A DNA stretch of 64,000 nt from Priestia megaterium (GTDB taxonomy: Bacteria > Bacillota > Bacilli > Bacillales > Bacillaceae_H), in assembly GCA_008180335.1 (NCBI GenBank), contig VTEF01000004.1, positions 186,850-250,849 on the forward strand, read 5' to 3'. The notes under the pieces are model-generated. The model ran no database searches, had not been told where the DNA came from, and worked only from the letters and a program-made list of their open reading frames with translations. Positions 9,015 through 18,685 of the stretch are shown one piece after another. Each line of letters starts with the position of its first letter. Position 1 is the stretch's first letter. The translations under genes were made by a program, and so were the position numbers.

Positions 9015-9235
9015 GTGTGAAAACAGTCCATTCATTCGACAAGAAGCTTCAACTTATCTGTAAACCGCTTTCAAAAAATGGTTTTTTGAAAAATGATGAA
9101 GGGTAAAAACGTGATTTTTGAATGGGTTATTATAAAACATATAATACAGAAATAATCTGTGTAATAGTACAGACTGTCTCTACACTGTTTTTTTTGAATG
9201 AAGGTAAAAAGGGGAAATTTATTGGTGTAAATGCA

Positions 9236-9418
9236 TTGACGAACTATTTTAATGTATTGTAAACTAGTTAGCGTAGTAAGTGTTGTATTAATCATTTTCT
9301 TAAAATAATTAATACAGTTTAACGAAATGAAGATTTCGCTTAAACTTTCCTTTTACTTAAATGTTTAGACAGGGTTCGCTAGGGAATACATAACAATGTC
9401 AACAGGTAGCGGATTTTT
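9236..9418 (+). promoter_or_regulatory. pdhA promoter and structured leader
   Basis: The 530-base gap before pdhA holds a possible sigma-A promoter (TTGACG at 9236, 16-base spacer, TGTAAA at 9258). The leader then has three hairpins: TATTAAT / ATTAATA (9286-9314), AGTTTAACGAAAT / ATTTCGCTTAAACT with a GAAG loop (9316-9346), and TTCGCTA / TAGCGGA followed by five T (9375-9418). The last looks like an intrinsic terminator inside the leader, so attenuation is possible. Inferred from sequence only. Confidence 0.45.
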
Positions 9419-9544
9419 AAAAAAAAGCTAGTCGACAAAATATGACTTTTACCTATTGTTTTTGGATATTCTAATGGTGTATGTTTTTTTGTTTGATTAG
9501 TAAAATGAATGATAAGGCTTAAATGAAAGGAAGAGGTGACTTAG

Positions 9545-10660
<1,116 letters not shown>

Positions 10661-10663
10661 GCC

Positions 10664-11641
10664 ATGGCGCAATTGACAATGATTCAAGCAATCACTGATG
10701 CGTTACGCACAGAAATGAAAAACGACGAAAACGTATTAGTTTTTGGTGAAGACGTTGGCGTAAACGGTGGAGTATTCCGTGCAACTGAAGGTCTTCAACA
10801 AGAATTCGGCGAAGATCGTGTATTTGATACACCTCTTGCTGAATCTGGTATTGGTGGTCTTGCTGTTGGGCTATCGACTCAAGGTTTCCGTCCGGTTCCT
10901 GAAATCCAATTCTTTGGTTTCGTATATGAAGTACTTGACTCTGTTTCAGGTCAAGCAGCTCGTATGCGCTACCGTTCTGGCGGTCGTTGGAATGCTCCAA
11001 TTACATTCCGTTCACCATTCGGTGGAGGCGTGCATACACCAGAACTTCATGCTGACAGCTTAGAAGGTTTAGTAGCATCTCAACCAGGTCTAAAAGTTGT
11101 AATTCCTTCAACTCCATACGATGCAAAAGGTCTTTTAATCGCATCAATTCGTGATAACGATCCTGTTGTATTCTTAGAGCACATGAAATTATATCGTTCA
11201 TTCCGTCAGGAGGTACCAGAAGAAGCATATACAATTGATTTAGGTAAAGCAGATGTTAAACGTGAAGGTACAGACCTTACAATCATCGCTTACGGTGCAA
11301 TGGTACATGCATCATTAAAAGCAGCTGAAGAGCTAGAAAAAGAAGGCGTATCTGTAGAAGTTGTTGACTTACGTACAGTTCAACCTTTAGATATCGATAC
11401 AATTATCGCATCAGTTGAAAAAACTGGTCGTGTAGTTGTGGTTCAAGAAGCTCAAAAACAAGCTGGTATCGCAGCAAACGTTGTAGCTGAAATCAACGAT
11501 CGTGCTATCTTAAGCTTAGAAGCACCAGTATTACGTGTAGCAGCACCAGATACTGTATTCCCATTCTCTCAAGCTGAAGGTGTATGGTTACCAAACCACA
11601 GCGATATCGTAGAAACAGCTAAGAAAGTTCTTGAATTTTAA
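10664..11641 (+). CDS. pdhB: Pyruvate dehydrogenase E1 beta subunit
   Basis: Second E1 subunit, binding the pyrimidine half of ThDP. 325 residues, family length; opens [18 protein letters not shown] and carries the conserved [15 protein letters not shown] with the catalytic-type Glu. C-terminal transketolase domain binds E2. Starts 3 bases after pdhA within its operon (RBS AGAAGGAG inside the pdhA end). A hairpin separates it from pdhC, suggesting that E1 and E2/E3 dosage may differ. Confidence 0.97.
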   Translation: MAQLTMIQAITDALRTEMKNDENVLVFGEDVGVNGGVFRATEGLQQEFGEDRVFDTPLAESGIGGLAVGLSTQGFRPVPEIQFFGFVYEVLDSVSGQAARMRYRSGGRWNAPITFRSPFGGGVHTPELHADSLEGLVASQPGLKVVIPSTPYDAKGLLIASIRDNDPVVFLEHMKLYRSFRQEVPEEAYTIDLGKADVKREGTDLTIIAYGAMVHASLKAAEELEKEGVSVEVVDLRTVQPLDIDTIIASVEKTGRVVVVQEAQKQAGIAANVVAEINDRAILSLEAPVLRVAAPDTVFPFSQAEGVWLPNHSDIVETAKKVLEF

Positions 11642-11657
11642 TTAGCATTTTACTGTG

Positions 11658-11686
11658 AGAGAAATCAGCTTTGTGCTGATTTCTCT
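11658..11686 (+). promoter_or_regulatory. Intra-operon hairpin between pdhB and pdhC
   Basis: Perfect 12-bp stem AGAGAAATCAGC / GCTGATTTCTCT with TTTGT loop, followed by TGTAG and not by a T run. Likely an mRNA-stability or processing element. Confidence 0.5.
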
Positions 11687-11743
11687 TGTAGATAAAATAG
11701 AAGCTATCAAATTGAACGAAACCAACTAGGAGGGTGAAAACAC

Positions 11744-13087
11744 GTGGCATTTGAATTTAAACTGCCGGATATCGGTGAAGGTATCCATGAAGGTGAAATC
11801 GTAAAATGGTTCGTAAAAGCTGGAGATGAAATTGACGAGGATGATGTACTTGCTGAAGTACAAAACGACAAAGCAGTCGTTGAGATTCCTTCTCCTGTAA
11901 AAGGTAAAGTATTAGAAGTGAAAGTTGACGAGGGTACAGTAGCAACTGTAGGACAAGTTATCGTTACATTTGATGCTCCTGGATACGAAAACTTAAAATT
12001 CAAAGGTGACGATCATGACGACGCACCAAAAGAAGAAGCTCAAGTTCAAGCGACAGCAGAAGCTGGACAAGAAGTAGCAAAAGAAGAAGCACCAAAAGAA
12101 GAAGCTAAAACAGCAACAGGTGCAGGCGCTCAAGCACAAGTTGAAGTAGATCCAAACCGTAAAGTGATTGCTATGCCATCTGTACGTAAGTACGCTCGTG
12201 AAAAAGGGGTAGAAATTAAAGCTGTTCCTGGTTCAGCTAAAAACGGCCGTATCACAAAAGAAGATATCGATAGCTTCTTAGCAGGTGGTTCAACAGTGAC
12301 AGTAACAGAAGAAGCTCCAGTAGCACAAGAAGCACAAGCAGAAGAAACAAAAGCGGCAGCTAAAACTGTTGTTCCTGAAGGTGAATTCCCAGAAACTCGC
12401 GAAAAAATGAGCGGTATCCGTCGTGCAATCGCGAAAGCTATGGTAAACTCTAAACATACAGCTCCACACGTAACATTAATGGATGAAGTAGATGTAACAG
12501 CACTTGTTGCACATCGTAAGAAATTCAAAGCTGTTGCAGCGGATCAAGGTATTAAATTAACATTCTTACCTTATGTTGTTAAAGCGTTAACTTCAGCACT
12601 TAAGAAGTTCCCAGTACTTAACACATCTATTGATGATGCAACTGATGAAGTAGTTCAAAAACACTACTACAACATCGGTATCGCTGCTGATACTGAAAAA
12701 GGTCTTTTAGTACCGGTTGTTAAAAATGCTGATCGCAAATCTGTATTTGAAATTTCAGATCAAATTAACGATCTTGCTACAAAAGCACGCGAAGGTAAAT
12801 TAGCTCCAGCTGAAATGAAAGGTGCTTCTTGCACAATCACTAATATTGGTTCTGCTGGTGGACAATGGTTCACTCCAGTTATCAACCACCCAGAAGTTGC
12901 AATTTTAGGTATCGGACGTATTGCTGAAAAACCAGTTGTACGTGACGGTGAAATTGTAATTGCTCCAGTATTAGCATTATCACTAAGCTTTGACCACCGT
13001 ATAATTGATGGTGCGACAGCTCAAAACGCTCTTAACCAAATCAAGCGTTTATTAAATGATCCAGAATTATTATTAATGGAGGCGTAA
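11744..13087 (+). CDS. pdhC: Dihydrolipoamide acetyltransferase (PDH E2)
   Basis: Core of the pyruvate dehydrogenase complex; moves acetyl from lipoamide to CoA. One lipoyl domain (lipoylated Lys43 in DKA), an Ala/Glu/Lys-rich linker (about 90-135), a peripheral subunit-binding domain (about 140-180), a second flexible linker, then the catalytic domain with HRIIDG (His418). 447 residues (B. subtilis 442). GTG start at 11744 follows CTAGGAGGG. Ends 3 bases before pdhD. Confidence 0.96.
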   Translation: MAFEFKLPDIGEGIHEGEIVKWFVKAGDEIDEDDVLAEVQNDKAVVEIPSPVKGKVLEVKVDEGTVATVGQVIVTFDAPGYENLKFKGDDHDDAPKEEAQVQATAEAGQEVAKEEAPKEEAKTATGAGAQAQVEVDPNRKVIAMPSVRKYAREKGVEIKAVPGSAKNGRITKEDIDSFLAGGSTVTVTEEAPVAQEAQAEETKAAAKTVVPEGEFPETREKMSGIRRAIAKAMVNSKHTAPHVTLMDEVDVTALVAHRKKFKAVAADQGIKLTFLPYVVKALTSALKKFPVLNTSIDDATDEVVQKHYYNIGIAADTEKGLLVPVVKNADRKSVFEISDQINDLATKAREGKLAPAEMKGASCTITNIGSAGGQWFTPVINHPEVAILGIGRIAEKPVVRDGEIVIAPVLALSLSFDHRIIDGATAQNALNQIKRLLNDPELLLMEA

Positions 13088-13090
13088 TAA

Positions 13091-14503
13091 ATGGTAGTAG
13101 GAGATTTCCCAATCGAAACTGATACTCTTGTCATTGGTGCTGGCCCTGGTGGCTACGTTGCAGCAATTCGTGCAGCTCAATTAGGTCAAAAAGTAACAAT
13201 CGTAGAAAAAGGCAATCTTGGCGGTGTGTGCTTAAACGTTGGTTGTATTCCTTCAAAAGCATTAATCGCTGCTGGTCACCGTTTCGAAAACGCTAAACAT
13301 TCTGAAGACATGGGTGTAATCGCTGAGAACGTAACAGTGGATTTCACAAAAGTTCAAGAATTCAAAAACGGTGTAGTAAACAAACTTACTAGTGGTGTTG
13401 AAGGCTTGCTTAAAGGAAACAAAGTAGACATCGTTAAAGGTGAAGCTTACTTTGTTGATACTGAAACTGTACGTGTAATGGATGAAAATTCTGCACAAAC
13501 GTACAAATTCAAAAATGCAATCCTTGCTACTGGTTCTCGTCCAATTGAAATTCCTGGCTTTAAATTCTCAGAGCGTGTTATCAACTCAACTGGTGCATTA
13601 GCGCTTAAGGAAGTTCCTAAAAAATTAGTTGTAATCGGTGGAGGTTACATCGGTACTGAACTTGGTACTGCTTATGCTAACTTTGGAACTGAAGTAACAT
13701 TCGTTGAAGCTGCTGACGAAATTTTAGCTGGTTTCGAAAAACAAATGAGTTCACTTGTAAAGCGTAACCTTAAGAAAAAAGGAAATGTTGAAATCTTCAC
13801 TAAAGCAATGGCTAAAGGCGTAGAAGAAACTGCTGATGGCGTAAAAGTAACATTCGAAGTAGGCGGAGAAGAGAAAGTTATTGAAGCTGATTACGTACTA
13901 GTTACTGTAGGTCGTCGTCCAAACACTGATGAGCTTGGTCTTGAGCAAGTTGGTGTTAAAATGACAGATCGCGGTGTTATTGAAATAGATAAGCAATGCC
14001 GTACATCAGTAAGCAACATCTATGCAATTGGTGACATCGTACCTGGACCACCACTTGCACACAAAGCTTCTTATGAAGGTAAAATCGCTGCTGAAGCAAT
14101 CGCTGGTGAATCTGCTGAAATCGATTATTTAGGAATTCCAGCTGTTGTATTCTCTGAACCAGAACTTGCATCTGTAGGTTATACTGAAGCACAAGCAAAA
14201 GAAGAAGGATTAGCAATTAAAGCTGCTAAATTCCCATTTGCAGCAAATGGACGTGCGCTTGCACTTAACGCTGCAGAAGGATTCTTAAAGCTTATCACTC
14301 GTAAAGAAGACGGAGTAGTTATTGGTGCTCAAATCGCTGGTCCAAGTGCATCTGATATGATTGCTGAGCTTGGTCTTGCAATTGAAGGCGGTATGACTGC
14401 TGAAGATATCGCATTAACAATTCACGCTCACCCAACATTAGGTGAAATCACAATGGAAGCTTCGGAAGTAGCAATTGGAAGCCCAATTCACATTGTAAAA
14501 TAA
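13091..14503 (+). CDS. pdhD: Dihydrolipoamide dehydrogenase (PDH E3)
   Basis: FAD enzyme reoxidising lipoamide with NAD+. FAD-binding GAGPGGY near residue 17, redox disulfide in CLNVGC (Cys47, Cys52), NAD-binding [10 protein letters not shown], and the C-terminal HAHPTLGE active-site His/Glu. 470 residues, same as B. subtilis PdhD. Its ribosome site GGAGG lies in the last codons of pdhC. Probably also serves other 2-oxoacid dehydrogenases. Followed by a strong terminator. Confidence 0.97.
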   Translation: MVVGDFPIETDTLVIGAGPGGYVAAIRAAQLGQKVTIVEKGNLGGVCLNVGCIPSKALIAAGHRFENAKHSEDMGVIAENVTVDFTKVQEFKNGVVNKLTSGVEGLLKGNKVDIVKGEAYFVDTETVRVMDENSAQTYKFKNAILATGSRPIEIPGFKFSERVINSTGALALKEVPKKLVVIGGGYIGTELGTAYANFGTEVTFVEAADEILAGFEKQMSSLVKRNLKKKGNVEIFTKAMAKGVEETADGVKVTFEVGGEEKVIEADYVLVTVGRRPNTDELGLEQVGVKMTDRGVIEIDKQCRTSVSNIYAIGDIVPGPPLAHKASYEGKIAAEAIAGESAEIDYLGIPAVVFSEPELASVGYTEAQAKEEGLAIKAAKFPFAANGRALALNAAEGFLKLITRKEDGVVIGAQIAGPSASDMIAELGLAIEGGMTAEDIALTIHAHPTLGEITMEASEVAIGSPIHIVK

Positions 14504-14509
14504 TAAATG

Positions 14510-14542
14510 AAAAGGTTCATGCGTTTGCATGAACCTTTTTTT
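14510..14542 (+). terminator. Terminator of the pdh operon
   Basis: AAAAGGTTCATGC / GCATGAACCTTTT perfect 13-bp stem, GTTT loop and a seven-T tail. Confidence 0.9.
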
Positions 14543-14757
14543 GTATAGTTTTAAATTCTGTACAAGCTGCATACATATCAGTTAGGGCGCACTTTAGATG
14601 TGTGATTTCAACAAAGCCATATTTGACAGTAAGGCCTAACTCGAGAGTTTTGCGAAGGTGAGGGAAAGAACTAGTAGAAGGTGATTAAGTGTGAGATAAC
14701 TGCCTGTAAAATATGGCTTGCTGTCTGTCAAAGAGAGAGGAAGGGCGGAGGGCGCTA

Positions 14758-14997
14758 ATGAGATTGCTCTTATATGGTATTCAGCTCACAATATGGAGTA
14801 GCTATGCAACAGTAGAAATGTTATCAAAGCGTGATCAAGTAACGGCAAAAGTCATTTTATTTTTTGTATTTGCTTATTTAGCCTATGGAATTGCAGAAAT
14901 GAAAATTCAATCGAAAAAACAAGCGTTTTTAGTCACATGTTCCACATTAGCCATTTTTCTGTTCGGATATGAATGTTGGATGCTTTTTGTTTTTTAA
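14758..14997 (+). CDS. Small predicted membrane protein, unknown function
   Basis: 79 residues from the ATG at 14758, which follows GGAGGG by 5 bases; upstream codons (from 14713) lack a ribosome site. Begins MRLLLYGIQLTIWSSYATVE; hydrophobic stretches near residues 1-15, 27-45 and 55-78 suggest two or three membrane helices, with Lys-rich loops. I do not recognise the family. In B. subtilis this place holds the small lipoprotein gene slp, which this is not. Flanked by terminators at 14542 and 15058, so monocistronic. Confidence 0.6.
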   Translation: MRLLLYGIQLTIWSSYATVEMLSKRDQVTAKVILFFVFAYLAYGIAEMKIQSKKQAFLVTCSTLAIFLFGYECWMLFVF

Positions 14998-15057
14998 ACA
15001 GAAAAGGTGGCATGAAATTTAACTAGTGAAGCTGGTCTTTATGTATAAAGCAGCAAG

Positions 15058-15095
15058 AAAAAGGAACATCATCTACTAGATGGTGTTCCTTTTTC
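15058..15095. terminator. Bidirectional terminator
   Basis: AAAAAGGAACATCAT / ATGGTGTTCCTTTTT stem (one G-U) with T or A runs on both sides, between the small membrane gene (+) and the broken transporter (-). Confidence 0.8.
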
Positions 15096-15099
15096 TTAG

Positions 15100-16632
15100 T
15101 TAAATGGTTTTATTTTTTTCCTTAATGCCTGTTTCTTCTTTAAATGATTTTATTAAAGAGAAAACGGTAAGGACAAGAACAAGAACAAGTGAAAATGGCA
15201 GTGCAGCAATAATCGCAGCCGTTTGTAAGGCATCTAAGCCTCCAGTCCATAATAAGATAATGGCTGTTAAGGATTGAATAAATCCCCATATCAACTTTAC
15301 TGAATTCGAAGGATTTAAATTCCCATTCGTTGTCTGCATGCCTAATACAAATGTTGCAGAATCGGCTGAGGTAATAAAAAATGTTGCAATCAATCCAATT
15401 GCAATTACAGACATGACGGTTCCTAATGGAAACTGTTCGAGTACATAGAATAAAGCCACTTCCGTCTCTTTTTCATTAATAATATCTATGACGGGAATGT
15501 TTGTGAAGAAATCTAAATAAATACCGGCTCCACCAAAAACAGAGAACCATAATCCGCCAAATATAGTTGGAACAGCTAATACGCCAATTAGAAATTCACG
15601 TATCGTACGTCCTCGTGAAATACGGGCAATGAAAGTGCCGACAAACGGTGCCCAGGCAATCCACACCAAGCCCAGTAGAAAATAGTCCAGTCTTGAACCC
15701 ATGTATTGTTATCAAATGGACTCAAACGAAAGCTCATTGAAGGGAGATATTGCAAATAGGAGCCAATTGTTGTTACGAATAAATCCATAATGAAATTTGT
15801 AGGACCTGCAAATAGTAAAAAAATCATCAAAGCAATTGCTAATATAATATTAAGATTACTTAAATATTTAATTCCTTTATTTAACCCGGTTTGTGCAGAA
15901 AGCATAAAGAGGATTGTTACGATAATAATAACGATGAGCTGAGTCGTAAAATTATTCTCAACGTTAGGTGATAAGTAAGAGGCACCACCTGTAATTTGAA
16001 TCGCACCTAGGCCGAGGGAGGTTGCAACACCAAATATCGTTGCAAACACAGCAATAACATTGATGAGTGTACCAAGTCTTCCATCCATACGTTTGCCTAA
16101 TAAAGGTCGTAAAATATTGCTAATAACAAATGGATAGCCCTTTCTAAATTGAAAGTATGCAAGAGCCAATGCAAGTACAGAATAAATAGCCCAAGGAAGG
16201 GTGTAAGCCCCAATGGAAAAATGAATAGCGCAGAGCTGCTCGAGCGGCTTCAGCAGTGCCTCCTTCTCCTGAAAGGGGTGTATGAAAATGATTTATTGGC
16301 TCAGATACTCCCCAAAACACTAAACCAATTCCCATACCTGCACTAAATAACATGGCAAACCATGAGAGATAACTATATTGCGGGCTGTCATCCGGTTTTC
16401 CTAACTTGATGTTTCCATATTTCGAGAAAATTAAAAACAATACAAATGCTAAAAAGAAAGTTGCTGCTAATAAGTAATACCATCCAAATTTTTCAATGAT
16501 AAAAATATGTATGGCTGTTGTTACAGGTGTAAGAGCCGCACTACCTAAAACTGATTCAGGAATAGTACCCCAAACGATAAATAATACTGCAATAATAACC
16601 GAAAGAATAAAAACTGATGTCAGTTTTTTCAT
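15100..16632 (-). pseudogene. BCCT-family betaine/choline/carnitine transporter, two frameshifts
   Basis: Three overlapping frames together encode one BCCT (OpuD/BetT-like) Na+-coupled osmolyte transporter of about 508 residues. The first (from ATG 16632) has SAGMGIGLVFWGVSEP and runs to HWGLHP. The reading then continues in another frame (PWAIYSVLALALAYF), and finally returns to the first frame at WWIAWAPFVGTF, ending near 15100. Break 1 near 16190 is a tandem CCTT duplication (+4); break 2 near 15665 is a TG duplication (+2). The net change is 6, so both ends share one frame. Likely inactive; sequencing error is the alternative. A terminator follows. Confidence 0.85.
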
Positions 16633-17073
16633 CGATTGTATTCTCCTTTTATAAGTAATTTTTACTATACAGTTTTTCTTTTAACCATTTTTCCTATACA
16701 TCAAACCATATAGCTGGCTATTTTAGTAAAGATCTTTTTGAAAGTTTAGTTATATGCGTGTAAAAAAGATTTTATTTTCAATATTATAATTATTTTTAAA
16801 TAATATTTACGTCAAGCATAAAATTTTCATTGTTTATTCGCTGCTGAATATGGAAAAAATAATGGAATGTGTTTTAGCCTGTGCGTAACGGTCAATAAGC
16901 CTTCGTCTCAAGACACTGAGGAAGTTAATAAGAAAGGTGGATGGAAACTTCTCATAAAGAATCCCAACACAGACATTATCACGGCCTGTTCCTCAGTCTG
17001 TATGACCCTTATGAAGGAATCAAGAAACTCTCTACGGAAGGAAGTTTCACTTTATATAGAAAGGATTATGCTT
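16633..17073. other. Gene-free divergent region
   Basis: Very AT-rich 440 bases between the broken transporter (-) and the M23 peptidase (+). The frame of the peptidase is open upstream to 16867 but without a ribosome site, so I treat it as non-coding. It ends in a copy of the dispersed repeat. I see no convincing promoter. Confidence 0.5.
17041..17056 (-). repeat. Dispersed intergenic repeat, copy 2
   Basis: Minus strand TATAAAGTGAAACTTC, an exact match to the element's core. It ends 18 bases before the M23 peptidase start, just upstream of its ribosome site. Confidence 0.6.
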
Positions 17074-18090
17074 GTGAAAAAATGGATATTAGCCATGGGG
17101 CTGATTATATGCTTAATTATCGTCGGAGCGATTGTTAAGATAAATAATGAAATAAGGTTGCCTTATGTGTATATTGATGGTACCCCATATATTGATGTAA
17201 CTGAACCGTCACTTTCTTATCATGCTGTATATGATGAAATCGACCGTCAGTTACATCTTGCTGTTAGAGATAACCTTTACATATTTACAGAAGGTATTAC
17301 AGTGGCACAGATTAACGAAAAGTTTGTTCCTTTAAAGAAGAATGATTTTCTAACGAAGAATCGTAACTCATATGTTACTGCTGAGTTTTTGCTAAAAAAT
17401 GAACCTAAGCTATTTACGAAAAAACCTGCTTATTTGCTAGCCAAAAAACAAGAGGCAAAGGAAGAAATTATTGAAGTGGCAGCTGCCAAACAATTTACTG
17501 TGGAAGAAGTAAGTCAATATTTCCAAACGTTGCGCTCTCCATTAAAAGGAGCAAAGGCAGATATTTTTCCTTCTCATATTCCAGGAGCACCTCGAACCTA
17601 TCGATACGGGTTTCATGAAGGGCTAGATTGGTATACATATTCAGCCGGAACAGATGTTAATCGAAGGACTCCTGTTTATGCAATGGGAGAAGGAACAGTT
17701 GTACGAGTCGATCATGAGTATAAGCCTTATGAATCTGAAAGGGAGCGTAAGAAGGACTTAGCCTACTGTAAGACGGTTCAAAGAACACCACAATACATCT
17801 TAGATAAATTAAGAGGAAGACAAGTTTGGGTTCAATTTGATAATGGTATGCAAGCACGATTTGCACACCTTGACCTTGTATCTGAGAGATTAAAAGTGGG
17901 CAGCCGCGTAACAGAAGATACACAAGTTGGTTACGTAGGAAATTCAGGAACAAGCGGTGAAGTAAAAAAAGATGATACGGAATTACATTTACATGTAGAT
18001 CTACTTATTAAAGGGGTGTTGTTCTGGAAAGGTCTATCAAAAGAAGAAATTCAGCATGTAGTAGCAAACGAGTTATCTCAATCACTCTAG
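17074..18090 (+). CDS. Membrane-anchored M23 (LytM-type) metalloendopeptidase
   Basis: 338 residues from GTG 17074, which lies 8 bases after GAAAGGA; the ATG at 17068 is only 2 bases away from that site. An N-terminal membrane helix (about 4-22) anchors it outside the cell. A roughly 150-residue region of unknown fold follows, then the peptidase domain with HEGLD (His181, Asp185), FAHLD (His265) and HLHVD (His305, His307), all ligands or catalytic positions of active M23 enzymes. It should cut peptidoglycan cross-links. The long insert between the first motif and HLHVD (rich in Lys/Arg/Glu) is unusual. Monocistronic. Confidence 0.8.
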   Translation: MKKWILAMGLIICLIIVGAIVKINNEIRLPYVYIDGTPYIDVTEPSLSYHAVYDEIDRQLHLAVRDNLYIFTEGITVAQINEKFVPLKKNDFLTKNRNSYVTAEFLLKNEPKLFTKKPAYLLAKKQEAKEEIIEVAAAKQFTVEEVSQYFQTLRSPLKGAKADIFPSHIPGAPRTYRYGFHEGLDWYTYSAGTDVNRRTPVYAMGEGTVVRVDHEYKPYESERERKKDLAYCKTVQRTPQYILDKLRGRQVWVQFDNGMQARFAHLDLVSERLKVGSRVTEDTQVGYVGNSGTSGEVKKDDTELHLHVDLLIKGVLFWKGLSKEEIQHVVANELSQSL

Positions 18091-18091
18091 C

Positions 18092-18122
18092 AAAAAAGCA
18101 TGGTTAAGCACCATGCTTTTTT
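18092..18122 (+). terminator. Terminator of the M23 peptidase gene
   Basis: AAAAAAGCATGGT / ACCATGCTTTTTT perfect stem with TAAGC loop. Confidence 0.85.
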
Positions 18123-18341
18123 ATGTTCAATCTTATAGAGGGGAAGTAATTTTTTATAGGATAAATTAATGTAAGCATCGATTTGTAATAGAATTGAATT
18201 TTTTTACGATTTAAAGGTGATTTTTATTTAGTAGTTTATAGTGGTTTTTTAGGAGAAAGCACAGGCAGACATAATGAATGAAAGTACATAAATATGTTTC
18301 TATTTTAAAAACATGAAGGAAAAATGGTTTAAAAATTTTAA

Positions 18342-18390
18342 TGTGACATACTAATTAGTTGTTGACAAGTGGAATGTTACATACTATTAT
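18342..18390 (+). promoter_or_regulatory. SR1 promoter with two CcpN-like boxes
   Basis: Sigma-A promoter TTGACA (18362-18367), 17-base spacer, TATTAT (18385-18390). TGTGACATACT (18342-18352) fits the CcpN operator consensus as I recall it (TRTGHYATAYW) without mismatch; TGTTACATACT (18375-18385) has one mismatch and abuts the -10. Centres are 33 bases apart, three helical turns. CcpN represses sr1 and gluconeogenic genes on sugar in B. subtilis; repression here is inferred. Confidence 0.75.
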
Positions 18391-18396
18391 AATATC

Positions 18397-18609
18397 AAGA
18401 AGAATAAAACGTTTTCAAAACTATGAAAAACAAAGGGGAGTTTACAAATGGGAACAATCGTATGTCAAACTTGTAATTCTACAATTGATCATTTTGAAGA
18501 TGAGAAAGTGACACGATTATACTCAAAGTGTAAAAGTGGAGAATGCGAACAGCCGAAAGACGATTTAGAATAAGAAGAAGGTGCGTGTTGAAGAAACACG
18601 CACCTTTTT
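18397..18609 (+). ncRNA. SR1 dual-function small RNA
   Basis: About 213 nt from the predicted start after the -10 box to the terminator; B. subtilis SR1 is about 205 nt and lies in the same place, next to speA. It contains the SR1P reading frame and ends with a strong hairpin AAGGTGCGTGTT / AACACGCACCTT and five T (18578-18609). In B. subtilis SR1 base-pairs with ahrC mRNA and lowers translation of the arginine catabolism activator. Pairing here cannot be tested because ahrC is outside the window. The 5' end is approximate. Confidence 0.82.
18448..18573 (+). CDS. GapA-binding peptide SR1P
   Basis: 41-residue peptide starting MGTIVCQTCNSTIDHFEDEK, recognised as SR1P, encoded by SR1. It has Cys6-x2-Cys9 and Cys28-x4-Cys33, suggesting a metal- or disulfide-held fold. 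In B. subtilis SR1P binds glyceraldehyde-3-phosphate dehydrogenase GapA and promotes the GapA-RNase J1 interaction. ATG lies 7 bases after AAAGGGGAG. The FEDEK core is the most conserved part from memory. rnjA is 13 kb away in the same window. Regulated with SR1 by the CcpN-like boxes. Confidence 0.85.
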   Translation: MGTIVCQTCNSTIDHFEDEKVTRLYSKCKSGECEQPKDDLE

Positions 18610-18685
18610 CTGTTATATTTTTGTCCTGATTGGTTCATCTTCATAACGTTTGTTGACTGAATGAGATTGCGTTTATCATACGAGT

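Noticed and set aside
9225-9241. CcpA cre site upstream of pdhA
   Set aside because: TGTAAATGCATTGACG misses the central CG and the symmetric half.
16867-17073. N-terminal extension of the M23 peptidase
   Set aside because: No ribosome site, and the segment contains a repeat copy; the membrane helix would be placed far inside.
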